From contig NZ_JANBVS010000008.1 in NCBI RefSeq assembly GCF_024586915.1, positions 186,001 to 250,000 on the forward strand: 64,000 nt of DNA, given 5' to 3'. Below are positions 28,257 through 36,699 of this stretch, one piece after another. Under the pieces are notes generated by a model, which made no database searches, had not been told where the DNA came from, and worked only from the letters and a program-made list of their open reading frames with translations. Origin of the DNA: Bradyrhizobium sp. SRS-191. Its GTDB lineage: Bacteria > Pseudomonadota > Alphaproteobacteria > Rhizobiales > Xanthobacteraceae. Each line of letters opens with the position of its first letter. Positions within the stretch are counted from its first letter, which is position 1. The translations under genes and the position numbers were made by a program.

Positions 28257-28321
28257 GTCATTCCGGGGCGATGCGCAAGCATCGAACCCGGAATCCCGAG
28301 ATGAGGCCGCCCCGGAGTGAC
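28257..28321. repeat. Palindromic intergenic repeat (GTCATTCCGG type)
   Basis: GTCATTCCGGGGCG is mirrored by CGCCCCGGAGTGAC, enclosing GATGCGCAAGCATC and an AACCCGGAATCCCGAG core. It is related to the element at 35070-35169 and sits between the convergent amine oxidase and LysR genes. Confidence 0.65.
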
Positions 28322-28331
28322 GAGCCCCAAA

Positions 28332-29219
28332 CTAACCCCGGCTCTCTCCCACCATCCGCAAGAACTCGCGCGCCGCCTGCGTCTGGTGATGCTCCCGGTG
28401 CCGCAGGCTGTAGAACTGCCGCTTCGGGAGTTCGAGATTGGCAACGGCGAGCAGTCCCGCCTTCACCGCCCGCATCACCACCAGCCGCGACAGCACCGTG
28501 ACCCCCGCGCCGGCCTCCACCGCGCCGCGCACGGCCTCGTTGGAGGGCAGATCGAACACCACGTCGAGTTCGGAGGGAGAGATGCCGAACCGACCTACCG
28601 CCGCTTCGAGAACGGCGCGCGTTCCCGAGCCTTGCTCGCGCAACACCCAGCGCGCCGCCTTGAGATCCCCGACCTTCACCGCTGCTCCCCCGCACAGCGG
28701 GTGACCGACCGGCCCGACCAGCACCATCTCGTCCTCCGCGACCGGCTGCGCCGCGAGCACGGGGTCGTCGACGTCGCCTTCGACGAAGCCGAGATCGGCG
28801 GAGCCCTCCCGCACCCGTTCGGCGACCTGCTCGGTATTGCCAATCGACAGCTCCAGCCTGATCGCCGGATGCGCCGCGTTGAAGCGGTGAATGAAGGCCG
28901 GCAGCCAATAGCCCGAGATGGTCTGGCTCGCCGCCAGCGCGAGCTGGCCCCGCTTCAGCCCGGCGAGATCATCGAGCACGGTCTCCGCGGCAGCCGCACG
29001 CGCGAGCACCGCGCGGGCTTCGACCAGAAACGCGCGGCCGGCCGCCGTGAGCACGATGCGGCGGCCAACCCGGTCGAACAATTTGGTCTGGTAGCGCGCC
29101 TCGAGCGCGGCGACGGCCGCCGATGTCGCCGACTGCGTCAGATTGAGCTCGCGCGCCGCCTGGGTGACGTGCTCGCGCGTCGCGACGGCCACGAAGATCC
29201 GGAGCTGCTCGAGCGTCAC
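28332..29219 (-). CDS. LysR-family transcriptional regulator
   Basis: The 295-residue protein has an N-terminal winged helix (MTLEQLRIFVAVATREHVTQAARELNLTQSA as a canonical LysR start). An effector-binding domain follows (VFDLPSNEAVRGAVEAGAGVTVLS). The start is a GTG at 29219 with AGGAGA seven bases before it. It lies eight bases downstream of the YeiH-type exporter gene on the same strand, so the two form an operon in which the regulator probably controls its own transporter. YeiE-type LysR regulators pair with YeiH in other bacteria. Confidence 0.92.
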   Translation of the reverse strand: MTLEQLRIFVAVATREHVTQAARELNLTQSATSAAVAALEARYQTKLFDRVGRRIVLTAAGRAFLVEARAVLARAAAAETVLDDLAGLKRGQLALAASQTISGYWLPAFIHRFNAAHPAIRLELSIGNTEQVAERVREGSADLGFVEGDVDDPVLAAQPVAEDEMVLVGPVGHPLCGGAAVKVGDLKAARWVLREQGSGTRAVLEAAVGRFGISPSELDVVFDLPSNEAVRGAVEAGAGVTVLSRLVVMRAVKAGLLAVANLELPKRQFYSLRHREHHQTQAAREFLRMVGESRG

Positions 29220-29227
29220 GTCGTCTC

Positions 29228-30313
29228 CTAGGTGGTCAGCTTCACCAGCGCCAGGCTGAAGCTCGCGATGAACAGGAAGGCTGCGAAGCCCAGCGCCGCC
29301 GGCCGCAGGCCCTTGGCCTTGAGCTTGGTGAAATCCGTCTCCAGTCCCATCGCGGCGAGCGCCATCGACAACAGGAACGTCGTCGCGGTGACGATGACCG
29401 TCTTCGCCTCGGCCGGCACCGTGATGACGCTGTTGATCCCGACCATCGCGATGAAGCCGAACACGAACCAGGGCAGCGGCGGCTGCGCGCCGGCATGACC
29501 GTGGTCGCCATGGCGGGCGCGGCGCGTCGCCAGCAGGCCGAGCGTGAGCACCACCGGGGCCAGCAGCATCACCCGCGCCAGCTTGGCGATGGTGCCGAAC
29601 TCGCCGGCCTGCTGCCCTTGCTGAAAGGCCGCCGCGACCACCTGGGCGATCTCGTGGATCGAGGCGCCACTCCAAAGCCCGAAGGCGTGGGCATCGAGAT
29701 GCAGCAGCCCGGGCAGCAGCGGATAGGCGACCATCGCGATCGAGCCGAACACGGTGACGCAGGCAACCGCATAGGCGACGTCCTCGTCATGCGCGCGCGT
29801 CACCGTGTTGGTCGCGATCGCGGCGGAGGCGCCGCAGATCGAAGTGCCCGCGGCGATCAGCTCGGCCAGCTTGCGGTCGACGCCGAGCAGCCGGCCCATC
29901 CACACCGTGAACAGGAAGGTGCCGGTCAGGCTCAGGGCGATGACGAGCAGGCCGCGCGCGCCGACGTCGACGATCTGGGTGGCCGTCAGCTGCAGCCCGA
30001 GCAGGATGATCGCGAACCGCAGCACACGGCGCATCGCGAAAGCCACGCCGGGCTTCGCCCGCAATGGTGTGCCGACGACGTTATGCAGCGCCATGCCTGC
30101 CACGATCGCCAGGATCATCGGGCTGAACATCCCAAGCCCCGGCAACTGACGCAGTCCGAAGGCGCCGGCCGCAATGGCGGCCGAGAGTGCCAGTCCGGGC
30201 AGCAGCGCCGGCAGCCCGGCCGCCGCGGGCGCGTGGACATGAACGGGGTGGACATGGACAGGATGAGCGACAACGGGCGCATCGGCGGTGAGATCGTGCG
30301 AGGGGGCAGCCAT
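29228..30313 (-). CDS. YeiH/UPF0324 family putative sulfate/sulfite exporter
   Basis: This 361-residue inner-membrane protein has about ten hydrophobic segments and YeiH landmarks: RRVLRFAIILLGLQLTATQI, ICGASAAIATN, and VTVFGSIAMVAYPLL. The family is annotated as putative sulfate exporter and is linked in some species to sulfite or taurine metabolism. The N-terminus is His-rich (HPVHVHPVHVHAP). The ATG at 30313 has GGGAGAG upstream. The gene is transcribed first in an operon with the LysR gene. Confidence 0.88.
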   Translation of the reverse strand: MAAPSHDLTADAPVVAHPVHVHPVHVHAPAAAGLPALLPGLALSAAIAAGAFGLRQLPGLGMFSPMILAIVAGMALHNVVGTPLRAKPGVAFAMRRVLRFAIILLGLQLTATQIVDVGARGLLVIALSLTGTFLFTVWMGRLLGVDRKLAELIAAGTSICGASAAIATNTVTRAHDEDVAYAVACVTVFGSIAMVAYPLLPGLLHLDAHAFGLWSGASIHEIAQVVAAAFQQGQQAGEFGTIAKLARVMLLAPVVLTLGLLATRRARHGDHGHAGAQPPLPWFVFGFIAMVGINSVITVPAEAKTVIVTATTFLLSMALAAMGLETDFTKLKAKGLRPAALGFAAFLFIASFSLALVKLTT

Positions 30314-30377
30314 GGAAAACTCTCCCAAACCAGCAGTTTGGAAGAGAATTTCATGCTCAAATCAATCGATCTAACGA

Positions 30378-30405
30378 ATTATATCGGATATTCCATTCGC
30401 CTCAA
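30378..30405 (-). promoter_or_regulatory. Sigma-70-like promoter of the yeiH-lysR operon
   Basis: On the minus strand, TTGAGG (30400-30405) and a perfect TATAAT (30378-30383) are spaced by 16 bases. The -10 lies about 65 bases before the start at 30313. The region is rich in A/T and holds ATC/GAT palindromes (ATCAATCGAT), which may include the LysR operator. Confidence 0.7.
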
Positions 30406-30424
30406 TCGATCAATCGCTGGTATC

Positions 30425-30844
30425 CTACTCCAGCACCCGTCGGCGCAATTCGGCGTCCGGCACGAAGCACGAATCGTATTTGCCGCAGATGCGATAGCGG
30501 TTGCGCGCGACCACGCTGTAAACCGCGTCGCGCAGCGGCTTGGGCACTCCGAACAGCGCGCGGGTCCAACTCCAGCCCGGCAGGTTCGACAGCACGGTCA
30601 GCGCCGCATCGGATTTCAGATGCACCATGCCGCGATGCACGACGGCGTTGGTGTCCGGCTCATCGGGATCGATCCCGAACGTCTGCGCCAGCCGGATGCC
30701 GTAGGCCGACTGGATCGGCGTGAAGCGGAAGCGATTGGCGGTGTCGCGCGCAATCACGAACTGCACCCAGCGCGAGCAGAACACGCAGACGCCGTCATAG
30801 AGGATCACATCGTCATCGGGCCAGCTCGTCGTCACCTTCGTCAT
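30425..30844 (-). CDS. DUF393 (DCC family) thiol-disulfide oxidoreductase-like protein
   Basis: The 139-residue protein has the DCC-family motif VILYDGVCVFCSRWVQFVIARD, a CxxC-like site in a thioredoxin-type setting, and ends with CGKYDSCFVPDAELRRRVLE. The family is predicted to act in thiol redox reactions, but no substrate is known. The ATG at 30844 overlaps the stop of the SDR-DoxX gene (ATGA), so the two are coupled. Confidence 0.85.
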   Translation of the reverse strand: MTKVTTSWPDDDVILYDGVCVFCSRWVQFVIARDTANRFRFTPIQSAYGIRLAQTFGIDPDEPDTNAVVHRGMVHLKSDAALTVLSNLPGWSWTRALFGVPKPLRDAVYSVVARNRYRICGKYDSCFVPDAELRRRVLE

Positions 30845-32172
30845 CAGCGATTGTCCATCATCATCAGCGCGACCAGCATCAAGACGATCGCAGGACCCGT
30901 CTTCACCAGCGCGCCGAGCGGCTCGAGCCAGAGATCGGGCGTCAGCACCGCGCATCCCAGCATGTAGCCGAGCGAGACGAAGATGCCGGCAGCGAGGCCG
31001 AAAACCGCCGTTTTGCGGAATGCGATCAACACGCCGACAGAGATGTCCATCATGCTGGTGATCGCCGCGAACGAGATCGCAAATCCCTCCGGCCAGCCGC
31101 GCGTGGTCAGGATCGCCGTGGTCGCCGGGAACGAGATGAACAGCGCGATGCTGCCGGAGGCGACCCAGAACAGCACGAGGCTCGCGATGATCAGCGCCTT
31201 GATCAGGAACAGCCGCGCGAACCATTTGTCCTGGATCGTGGCGCCCTGCGCGCTCACGGCTTCGCACAGCTGCGTCGGCGCAATGCCGGTGGCCGCGATC
31301 CACGGCGCGGGATCGCCGCGCACGCCGCGGCGTAGCTCGGCGATCGCCGTGCGGCGCATCGGCGGCATCCAGCCGAGCAGGCTGGAGAGGTCACCGGCGA
31401 CGGCGCCGAGATCGACCAGTGGCTCCGGAACGGTGATGCGTGGCCATTTGGTCGTGCCGAAGCTGCGCCGGAAGGCCGCGATGACGTCCCCCAACGTCAC
31501 CGGCTCGGGCTGCATCAGATCCCAGCTCACCGCCCGCGTCGCGTCCTCATCGAGTCGCCGCGCGGCGAGCCAGGCGATGGTCGCGGCAATGTCGGCAACG
31601 TCCACCGGCTGGAACGGTGTCGCCGCATCCTTGGCCGGCAGATCGACCGGAAACGCCGCAAGCGCGCGCAGCATCGCGCTGCCGCCATAGGCCGATGGTG
31701 CGATCACGAAGCCCGGCCGCAGGATCGCATGCGGAATGCCTGAGGCTGCAATCAGCCGCTCCGCTTCGCGCTTGGTCGTGGCGAAAGCGGTGTGATCCTC
31801 GTCCGCCGTGCCGGGAATCGAGATGTGAATCAGCCGCACGCCGCGGCCGCTCGCCGGGATCGCGGCGAGCAGCCGCGCGACGAACTCGCGGTGCACGGCC
31901 TTGGTGTCGCTCCCCGGTCCATCCTGCAGCACGCCGAGGCAATTGACCACGACGTCGATCTGATGCGCACGGATGAACCCCGCCAATGCCGATGCATCGA
32001 GCGCCATGATCGGCAGCTCGATATCGAGCGACGAGATCCGTTGTGAGGCCGAGAACGCGCGCGCCACGCCAATCGTCGAAAACCCGCGCCGGCGCAGGTC
32101 GTCGGTGACGAAGCGGCCGATCAGTCCGGAGGCGCCGAGCACGAGGACGCGTGACGTCGGAGAAGCGATCAT
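30844..32172 (-). CDS. SDR-family NAD-dependent epimerase fused to a DoxX-like membrane domain
   Basis: The 442-residue protein begins with an atypical SDR/NmrA-type domain: VLVLGASGLIGRFV for NAD(P), VVNCLGVLQDG and LRPGFVIAP. A C-terminal membrane domain with about four helices (about 310-440) resembles DoxX/DUF4345 proteins. Such fusions are described as NADH-ubiquinone oxidoreductase-like or nucleoside-sugar epimerases tied to the membrane; the activity is unproven. It is translated together with the DCC protein and lies just after a DUF2269 gene on the same strand. Confidence 0.83.
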   Translation of the reverse strand: MIASPTSRVLVLGASGLIGRFVTDDLRRRGFSTIGVARAFSASQRISSLDIELPIMALDASALAGFIRAHQIDVVVNCLGVLQDGPGSDTKAVHREFVARLLAAIPASGRGVRLIHISIPGTADEDHTAFATTKREAERLIAASGIPHAILRPGFVIAPSAYGGSAMLRALAAFPVDLPAKDAATPFQPVDVADIAATIAWLAARRLDEDATRAVSWDLMQPEPVTLGDVIAAFRRSFGTTKWPRITVPEPLVDLGAVAGDLSSLLGWMPPMRRTAIAELRRGVRGDPAPWIAATGIAPTQLCEAVSAQGATIQDKWFARLFLIKALIIASLVLFWVASGSIALFISFPATTAILTTRGWPEGFAISFAAITSMMDISVGVLIAFRKTAVFGLAAGIFVSLGYMLGCAVLTPDLWLEPLGALVKTGPAIVLMLVALMMMDNR

Positions 32173-32182
32173 GCAAATCCAG

Positions 32183-32653
32183 TTAGTACGGCTTGGCGAT
32201 CATCAGCCAGAGAATGGCCATGACCGAGCCGAAGCCGGGGATGCCGCACAGGAACCAGCGGCGGAAGACGGTGAAGTAGCGCGCCGGCAGTTTCTCTCCG
32301 CCGCGATCGGCGGCGCGCGAGAGATCGCGCAGCTCGATCTGCATGAAGATCACGGGCACCCAGAACAGCCCGGCGATGGCGTACAGCACGAGCGAGGTCA
32401 GCAGCCAGCCGTCGGTCACCGCGGTCGACGACAGCCACATCAAGGTGCCGCCGGTGACCGGCTGCAGCAGCACCGCCGAGAGCGTGAAGATCATGTCCGC
32501 GATCACCACCACGCCCGCCGTGCGCGAGATGAACGCCGCCTCGCCGCTGAGATGCGCCATCAGCATGAAGAACGCGATTCCCGTACCGGTGCCGAGGATC
32601 ACGATGGCGCCGAGCACGTGGAGATATTTGACCAGGAAATACAGCGCCATCAT
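32183..32653 (-). CDS. DUF2269 family integral membrane protein
   Basis: The 156-residue protein has four transmembrane segments and the DUF2269 start (MMALYFLVKYLHVLGAIVILGTGTG). RRWFLCGIPGFGSVMAILWLMIAKPY closes the protein. The family has no known function. Two adjacent ATGs are possible; the first is used. It lies 10 bases upstream of the SDR-DoxX gene and 7 bases downstream of the hydrolase gene, so all four genes to 30425 may form one operon. Confidence 0.85.
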   Translation of the reverse strand: MMALYFLVKYLHVLGAIVILGTGTGIAFFMLMAHLSGEAAFISRTAGVVVIADMIFTLSAVLLQPVTGGTLMWLSSTAVTDGWLLTSLVLYAIAGLFWVPVIFMQIELRDLSRAADRGGEKLPARYFTVFRRWFLCGIPGFGSVMAILWLMIAKPY

Positions 32654-32660
32654 GGTCCCG

Positions 32661-33566
32661 TCAGTTCGCTGGCATCGGCCGGGCCGACCGCCGCGCCAGG
32701 GGCTTGGTCGACGCTCGCCCGAGTGCGTCTGAAACCGCTTCGACGCCGTCGTCGTGCTCGATGAGCCAGTGTCCGTCAGTGCCACATTGCGGCAGCAGAT
32801 GGAACTCGACATGGCCGCCGGCTGATAGGAAGGCATCGGCAAGCTGCCGCGACAAGGCGGGCGGAAAGTAGCTATCGTTTGCGGCGATCAGCCAGGTGAC
32901 GGGAGCGCGCGCCCTGCGGCCGAAGGCGCTCGCTGCCGCGTGCAGACGGTCCGCGGCGCACACGCGACCCGGCACGTCGTCGGCATGACCGCCACGGCCG
33001 GGCGCGAAGGCGACGACCCTCGAGATGAGCTGATCAGGCCGATCTGCGAGGGCGAGCGCGCCCCAGCCGCCGGCTGAATGGCCGATGACGACAGCGCCGA
33101 CTTTCGCAATGAACGGCTGATCGCGCATGTAGTTGAGCGCGCGCAGGATCTGCGCCGCCGTCGCGCGTCCTGCCTTCTCGTAGTTTGGATCAGCGCAGTC
33201 GCCTTGGTCTTCGACGTAAGGCCCGCCTGTGCGGCCATGCCCGAGACGCTCCGGGACCAGCACCGCATAGCCGCGCGCGACCAGCTCGCGCGCAAGCGCC
33301 GTGTAGCTCGGCTGCGGCATCTGCGCCCGGCGCAGCGGATTCTGCGTCGAGGCGTGTGCGATCAAGGCCAAGGGAAACGGCCCGTCGCCTTCAGGGCGAT
33401 AGAGCAGCGCATGGGCGGGGAATCCCGCCTCCGTCGACGGCACGATCCAGCGTTGCTGCCGGGCCGGCTCGCCTTCCGGTGCGGCCGCGCCCAACGTCTG
33501 CGCCGATGCATTCGGCCCTGTCAGGACGAGCACGATCAACCATGAGACGCAGCGAAGCAGCACCAT
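32661..33566 (-). CDS. Exported alpha/beta hydrolase (dienelactone hydrolase-like)
   Basis: The 301-residue protein has a signal peptide (MVLLRCVSWLIVLVLTGPNASA) and an alpha/beta hydrolase domain. The nucleophile is in VVIGHSAGGWGALA, with an oxyanion region at ALIAHASTQNP. The acid and His are probably in IAANDSYFPP and GTDGHWLIEHD. The catalytic triad looks complete, so it is likely an active periplasmic esterase or lipase-like enzyme. Substrate unknown. It is the first gene of the run extending to 30425. Confidence 0.85.
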   Translation of the reverse strand: MVLLRCVSWLIVLVLTGPNASAQTLGAAAPEGEPARQQRWIVPSTEAGFPAHALLYRPEGDGPFPLALIAHASTQNPLRRAQMPQPSYTALARELVARGYAVLVPERLGHGRTGGPYVEDQGDCADPNYEKAGRATAAQILRALNYMRDQPFIAKVGAVVIGHSAGGWGALALADRPDQLISRVVAFAPGRGGHADDVPGRVCAADRLHAAASAFGRRARAPVTWLIAANDSYFPPALSRQLADAFLSAGGHVEFHLLPQCGTDGHWLIEHDDGVEAVSDALGRASTKPLARRSARPMPAN

Positions 33567-33748
33567 TCAGCCGGACGGGAAGATTGTTGAGCCGGCGCCA
33601 CACTAGCCGAGGCCGGCGCGAGTCAGTTGCAGTTTTTCGTTCAGCCTGTGAACCTGCGGTGACAGGGCACCGCTACCTCCCAACAATGTTGCGAATTTGT
33701 CCCTTTTCGGCACAGGTTTCCGCCACTGTGATGCCGAAAGTCCACAGG

Positions 33749-33763
33749 TTAACCGATCTTTAA
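33749..33763 (+). promoter_or_regulatory. CtrA-type binding site before the GNAT gene
   Basis: TTAACCGATCTTTAA fits TTAA-N7-TTAA, the full CtrA consensus of alphaproteobacteria. It lies 44 bases before the GNAT start, suitable for direct control by the cell-cycle regulator CtrA. The next bases (C) extend the match to TTAAC. Function is inferred from the motif alone. Confidence 0.45.
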
Positions 33764-33807
33764 CGTGGCACCTTGAAGGCGGACCGCCGACTTGCTTTGA
33801 TCCGGTC

Positions 33808-34317
33808 ATGAGCACAACCCTGATCGAAGTCCGTCCGGCCAAGGCTGCAGATGCGGCTGCGGTGGCGTCAGCCCACGATGAAGCTTGGCGTTCTGCCTAT
33901 CAGGGGATCATCCCCGGCGCAGAGCTGGAGAAGCTGATCAATCGGCGCGGCCCCCAATGGTGGGACAGCGCAATCCGCAAAGGCAGCCGCGTCAGCGTGC
34001 TGGTGTTCAACGACAAAGTCGCCGGCTATGCGAATTACGGCCGCAACCGCGCCCGCAGCCTGCACTTCGACGGCGAAGTCTACGAGCTTTATCTGCGACC
34101 GGAATTTCAGGGGCTGGGGTTCGGTCGCCGGCTCTTTCAGTCCGCGAAGCGCGATCTCGCGCAGAGCGGCCTGAAGAGCATGGTGGTGTGGGCGTTGTCA
34201 GACAACGACCCCGCCACCGAGTTCTACCGCGCGTTGGGCGGCCGCATGGTCGCGCGGTCGTCGGAGCGCTTCGGACCGAAGTCGCTCGACAAGGTCGCCT
34301 TTGCCTGGACCAACTGA
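33808..34317 (+). CDS. GNAT-family N-acetyltransferase
   Basis: The 169-residue protein has the GNAT fold with the acetyl-CoA loop LRPEFQGLGFGRRLFQSA (R/Q-x-x-G-x-G/A, about residue 95). It starts with a typical IEVRPAKAADAAAVASAHDEAW and ends with FYRALGGRMVARSSERFG. Donor acetyl-CoA binding is clear; the acceptor is not. A CtrA-type site just upstream hints at cell-cycle control. Confidence 0.9.
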   Translation: MSTTLIEVRPAKAADAAAVASAHDEAWRSAYQGIIPGAELEKLINRRGPQWWDSAIRKGSRVSVLVFNDKVAGYANYGRNRARSLHFDGEVYELYLRPEFQGLGFGRRLFQSAKRDLAQSGLKSMVVWALSDNDPATEFYRALGGRMVARSSERFGPKSLDKVAFAWTN

Positions 34318-34339
34318 GTCCTGGCCGGCTGAGCTCTGA

Positions 34340-34362
34340 GACGCGTTAAGCGTTAACGCGTC
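34340..34362. repeat. Perfect palindrome upstream of ppa
   Basis: GACGCGTTAA (34340-34349) and TTAACGCGTC (34353-34362) are perfect 10-base inverted arms around GCG. No T-tract follows. It lies between the GNAT and ppa genes, 138 bases before ppa, and may be an operator. Confidence 0.45.
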
Positions 34363-34500
34363 GGTGAATTGAACTGAAGGTCTGGATTTGAGGTAGCTGT
34401 TGCGCAGCCGCGATTTTTTTGCGACTGCGAATGCGAGCGCTCATCTGCCGAGCGTCCGACCCTCAAACGTTCAAGTTCGTTCAAGTTCAACGGAGCATCC

Positions 34501-35037
34501 ATGCGCATCGACGCCATCCCGATCGGGAAAGATCCGCCGCGCGAGGTCAACGTCGTCATCGAAGTGCCGGTCGGCGGCGAGCCGATCAAGTACGAACTCG
34601 ACAAGGAAGCCGGCACGCTGTTCGTCGACCGCTTCCTCTATACGGCGATGCGCTACCCCGGCAATTACGGCTTCATCCCGCACACGCTGTCGAACGATGG
34701 CGATCCGTGCGACGTGCTGGTGGCCAACACCCGCGCGATCGTGCCCGGCGCGGTCATGAGCGTGCGCCCGGTCGGCGTGCTGATCATGGAGGACGAGGCC
34801 GGCGGCGATGAAAAGATCATCGCGGTGCCCTCGTCGAAGCTGACGCAGCGCTACGACAAGGTCCGCACCTACAGCGACCTGCCGGACATCACGCTGCAGC
34901 AGATCCAGCACTTCTACGAGCACTACAAGGATCTCGAGCCCGGCAAGTGGGTCAAGGTGCTGCGCTGGGGCAATGCCGACGACGCCCACCAGCTGATCGC
35001 CGAGGGCATCGCGCGCGCCAAGGCGGCGAAGAAGTGA
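34501..35037 (+). CDS. ppa: Inorganic pyrophosphatase
   Basis: This soluble family I enzyme hydrolyses pyrophosphate to two phosphates and so drives biosynthetic reactions. The length of 178 residues is typical of bacterial hexameric PPases. The metal-binding signature DGDPCDVLV sits about residue 65, with the active-site segments YPGNYGFIPHTLS and KKIIAVPSSK-like EKIIAVPSSK. The ATG start is used. A palindromic repeat lies after the stop and may stabilise or end the transcript. Confidence 0.97.
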   Translation: MRIDAIPIGKDPPREVNVVIEVPVGGEPIKYELDKEAGTLFVDRFLYTAMRYPGNYGFIPHTLSNDGDPCDVLVANTRAIVPGAVMSVRPVGVLIMEDEAGGDEKIIAVPSSKLTQRYDKVRTYSDLPDITLQQIQHFYEHYKDLEPGKWVKVLRWGNADDAHQLIAEGIARAKAAKK

Positions 35038-35069
35038 TCTTGGGCGCGTTGGGTTCAACGCGCACAAGA

Positions 35070-35169
35070 TCATTCCGGGATGCGCGAAGCGCAGACCCGG
35101 AATCTCGAGATTCTCGGGTGCGCAACCGCGCACCTGAGCTCAGCCGCTGCGCGGCTGTCCCGGAATGAC
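35070..35169. repeat. Palindromic intergenic repeat (GTCATTCCGG type)
   Basis: TCATTCCGGGATGCGC on the left is mirrored by GTCCCGGAATGA on the right. The interior contains CTCGAGATTCTCGGGTGCGC and GCGCACCTGAG palindromes. It lies between the convergent ppa and folD genes and probably ends both transcripts. It is related to 28257-28321. Confidence 0.65.
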
Positions 35170-35177
35170 TGTGCAAA

Positions 35178-36062
35178 TCACACCGCCGGCTTCGGCAGCC
35201 CGGCGATGGCGCAGGCGGCGCGCAGCGTGTTCACCAGCAGGCAGGCCACCGTCATCTGGCCGACGCCGCCCGGCACCGGCGTGATCGCGCCGGCCACTTC
35301 AGCCACCTCGGCATAGGCGACATCGCCGACCAGCTTCGTCTTGCCCTCCGCCGTGGGGATGCGGTTGATGCCGACATCGATCACGGTCGCGCCCGGCTTG
35401 ATCCAGTCGCGCTTCACCATCTCCGGACGGCCGACGGCCGCGTAGACCAGATCGGCGCGCGCGGTCAGCCCGGCCAAGTCGCGCGAGCGCGAATGCGCGA
35501 TCGTCACCGTGGCGTTCTCGTTCAGCAGCAGCTGCACCAGCGGACGTCCCACCAGGTTGGAGCGGCCGATCACGATCGCATTCATGCCCTCCAGTGAGCC
35601 ATGCACCGTCTTGCTGAGAATGATGCAGCCGAGCGGCGTGCACGGCGCCAGCGCCGGCTGGCCGCCCGCGAGGCGGCCGGCATTGTGCGGATGCAGCCCG
35701 TCGACGTCCTTGGCGGGGTCGATTGCGTTGATGACGACTTCGGTCTCCAGCCCCTTCGGCAGCGGCAGCTGCACCAGGATGCCGTGCACGGCGGGATCCT
35801 GGTTGAGCTTGCCGATCAGCGCCAGCAGCTCCGCCTGCGAGACGTCCGCCGGCAGCCTGTGCTCGAACGAGGCCATGCCGGCGGCCTGAGTCTGGGTATG
35901 CTTGCTGCGGACATAGACCTCGGAGGCCGGATCGTTGCCGACCAGCACCACCGCGAGGCCCGGCGTCAGGCCGTGGTCGCGCCTGACCCGCTCGACCTCG
36001 CGCGCCACCTGCGCGCGCAGATCGGCTGCGATGAGTTTCCCGTCGATGATGCGTGCGGTCAT
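35178..36062 (-). CDS. folD: Bifunctional methylenetetrahydrofolate dehydrogenase/cyclohydrolase
   Basis: FolD interconverts methylene-, methenyl- and formyl-tetrahydrofolate using NADP. Its 294 residues are normal. The active-site block YVRSKHTQTQAAGM has the catalytic Lys. QLPLPKGLE, KDVDGLHPHNAGRL and the cofactor region VIGRSNLVGRPLVQLLL follow. PGGVGQMTVACLLVNT closes it (many relatives have P for this Q). It starts with ATG at 36062 (MTARIIDGKLIAADLRAQVA). A repeat-filled gap separates it from the DUF167 gene upstream. Confidence 0.97.
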   Translation of the reverse strand: MTARIIDGKLIAADLRAQVAREVERVRRDHGLTPGLAVVLVGNDPASEVYVRSKHTQTQAAGMASFEHRLPADVSQAELLALIGKLNQDPAVHGILVQLPLPKGLETEVVINAIDPAKDVDGLHPHNAGRLAGGQPALAPCTPLGCIILSKTVHGSLEGMNAIVIGRSNLVGRPLVQLLLNENATVTIAHSRSRDLAGLTARADLVYAAVGRPEMVKRDWIKPGATVIDVGINRIPTAEGKTKLVGDVAYAEVAEVAGAITPVPGGVGQMTVACLLVNTLRAACAIAGLPKPAV

Positions 36063-36130
36063 GGCTGGTCCCTGCCTCTTTGTTCACCCAAGTCGTTTCG
36101 AGCAAGACGCCCGGGCTTTCTTCCACCCCC

Positions 36131-36230
36131 CACCCTGAGGAGCCCGCCGAAGGCGGGCGTCTCGAAGGGCGAGGCCCCAGCTCGGGCCTCATGGTTCGAG
36201 ACGCGCTTTCCGCGCTCCTCACCCTGAGGT
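36131..36230. repeat. CACCCTGAGG-type palindromic repeat
   Basis: CACCCTGAGG occurs at 36131-36140 and again as ACCCTGAGG at about 36221. Between them are GCCCGCC/GGCGGGC and TCTCGAA/TTCGAGA complementary pairs. It fills the folD-YggU gap together with low-information sequence and holds no gene. Confidence 0.55.
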
Positions 36231-36344
36231 CCGGCTCAACACCACGCCCGCAGCTTCGTCACGGGCAGCAAAAGCTCGCCGGCTGGCGGCATTGCGAGGA
36301 CGGATTGAGTCGCTCTGCCGAAAGTCGGCGTTGATCTGCTCTCG

Positions 36345-36686
36345 TTATTTATCGGTCGGCTTATGGGCTGCGATGAGGTCGCGCAAGGCCTGATCCAGCT
36401 TGGCCGCATCGCCGTCGATCGCCACCTGCTTCAGCCGGGACGTCGTGCCGGAGGTGATCCGCACCGCCTTCTTGGTCACGCCGATGGCCTTGGCCAGGAG
36501 CTCGGTGACGGCGCGATTCGCCTCGCCGCCATCGGCGACCGCGCGCACTCGAACCTTGAGCACGCTGCGGCCGTCGGACAGGGTCTCGATGCCGTCGATG
36601 GCGTCGCGGCCGCCGCGCGGCGTCACGCGGAGTGCGACCGTCAGGCCGCCCGCGGCAGGACGCCAGGGTCCCATCGCGGGTCCCAT
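36345..36686 (-). CDS. DUF167 (YggU) family protein
   Basis: The 113-residue protein has the YggU fold: LTVALRVTPRGGRDAIDG, then KVRVRAVADGGEANRAVTELLAKAIGV and ITSGTTSRLKQVAIDGD. YggU-family proteins are short and widespread, and often lie next to YggT, as here. Their role is unknown. ATGs at 36686 and 36674 are both possible; the first lies 13 bases after the YggT stop, implying an operon. Confidence 0.88.
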   Translation of the reverse strand: MGPAMGPWRPAAGGLTVALRVTPRGGRDAIDGIETLSDGRSVLKVRVRAVADGGEANRAVTELLAKAIGVTKKAVRITSGTTSRLKQVAIDGDAAKLDQALRDLIAAHKPTDK

Positions 36687-36699
36687 CGCGAGCAGCGCG

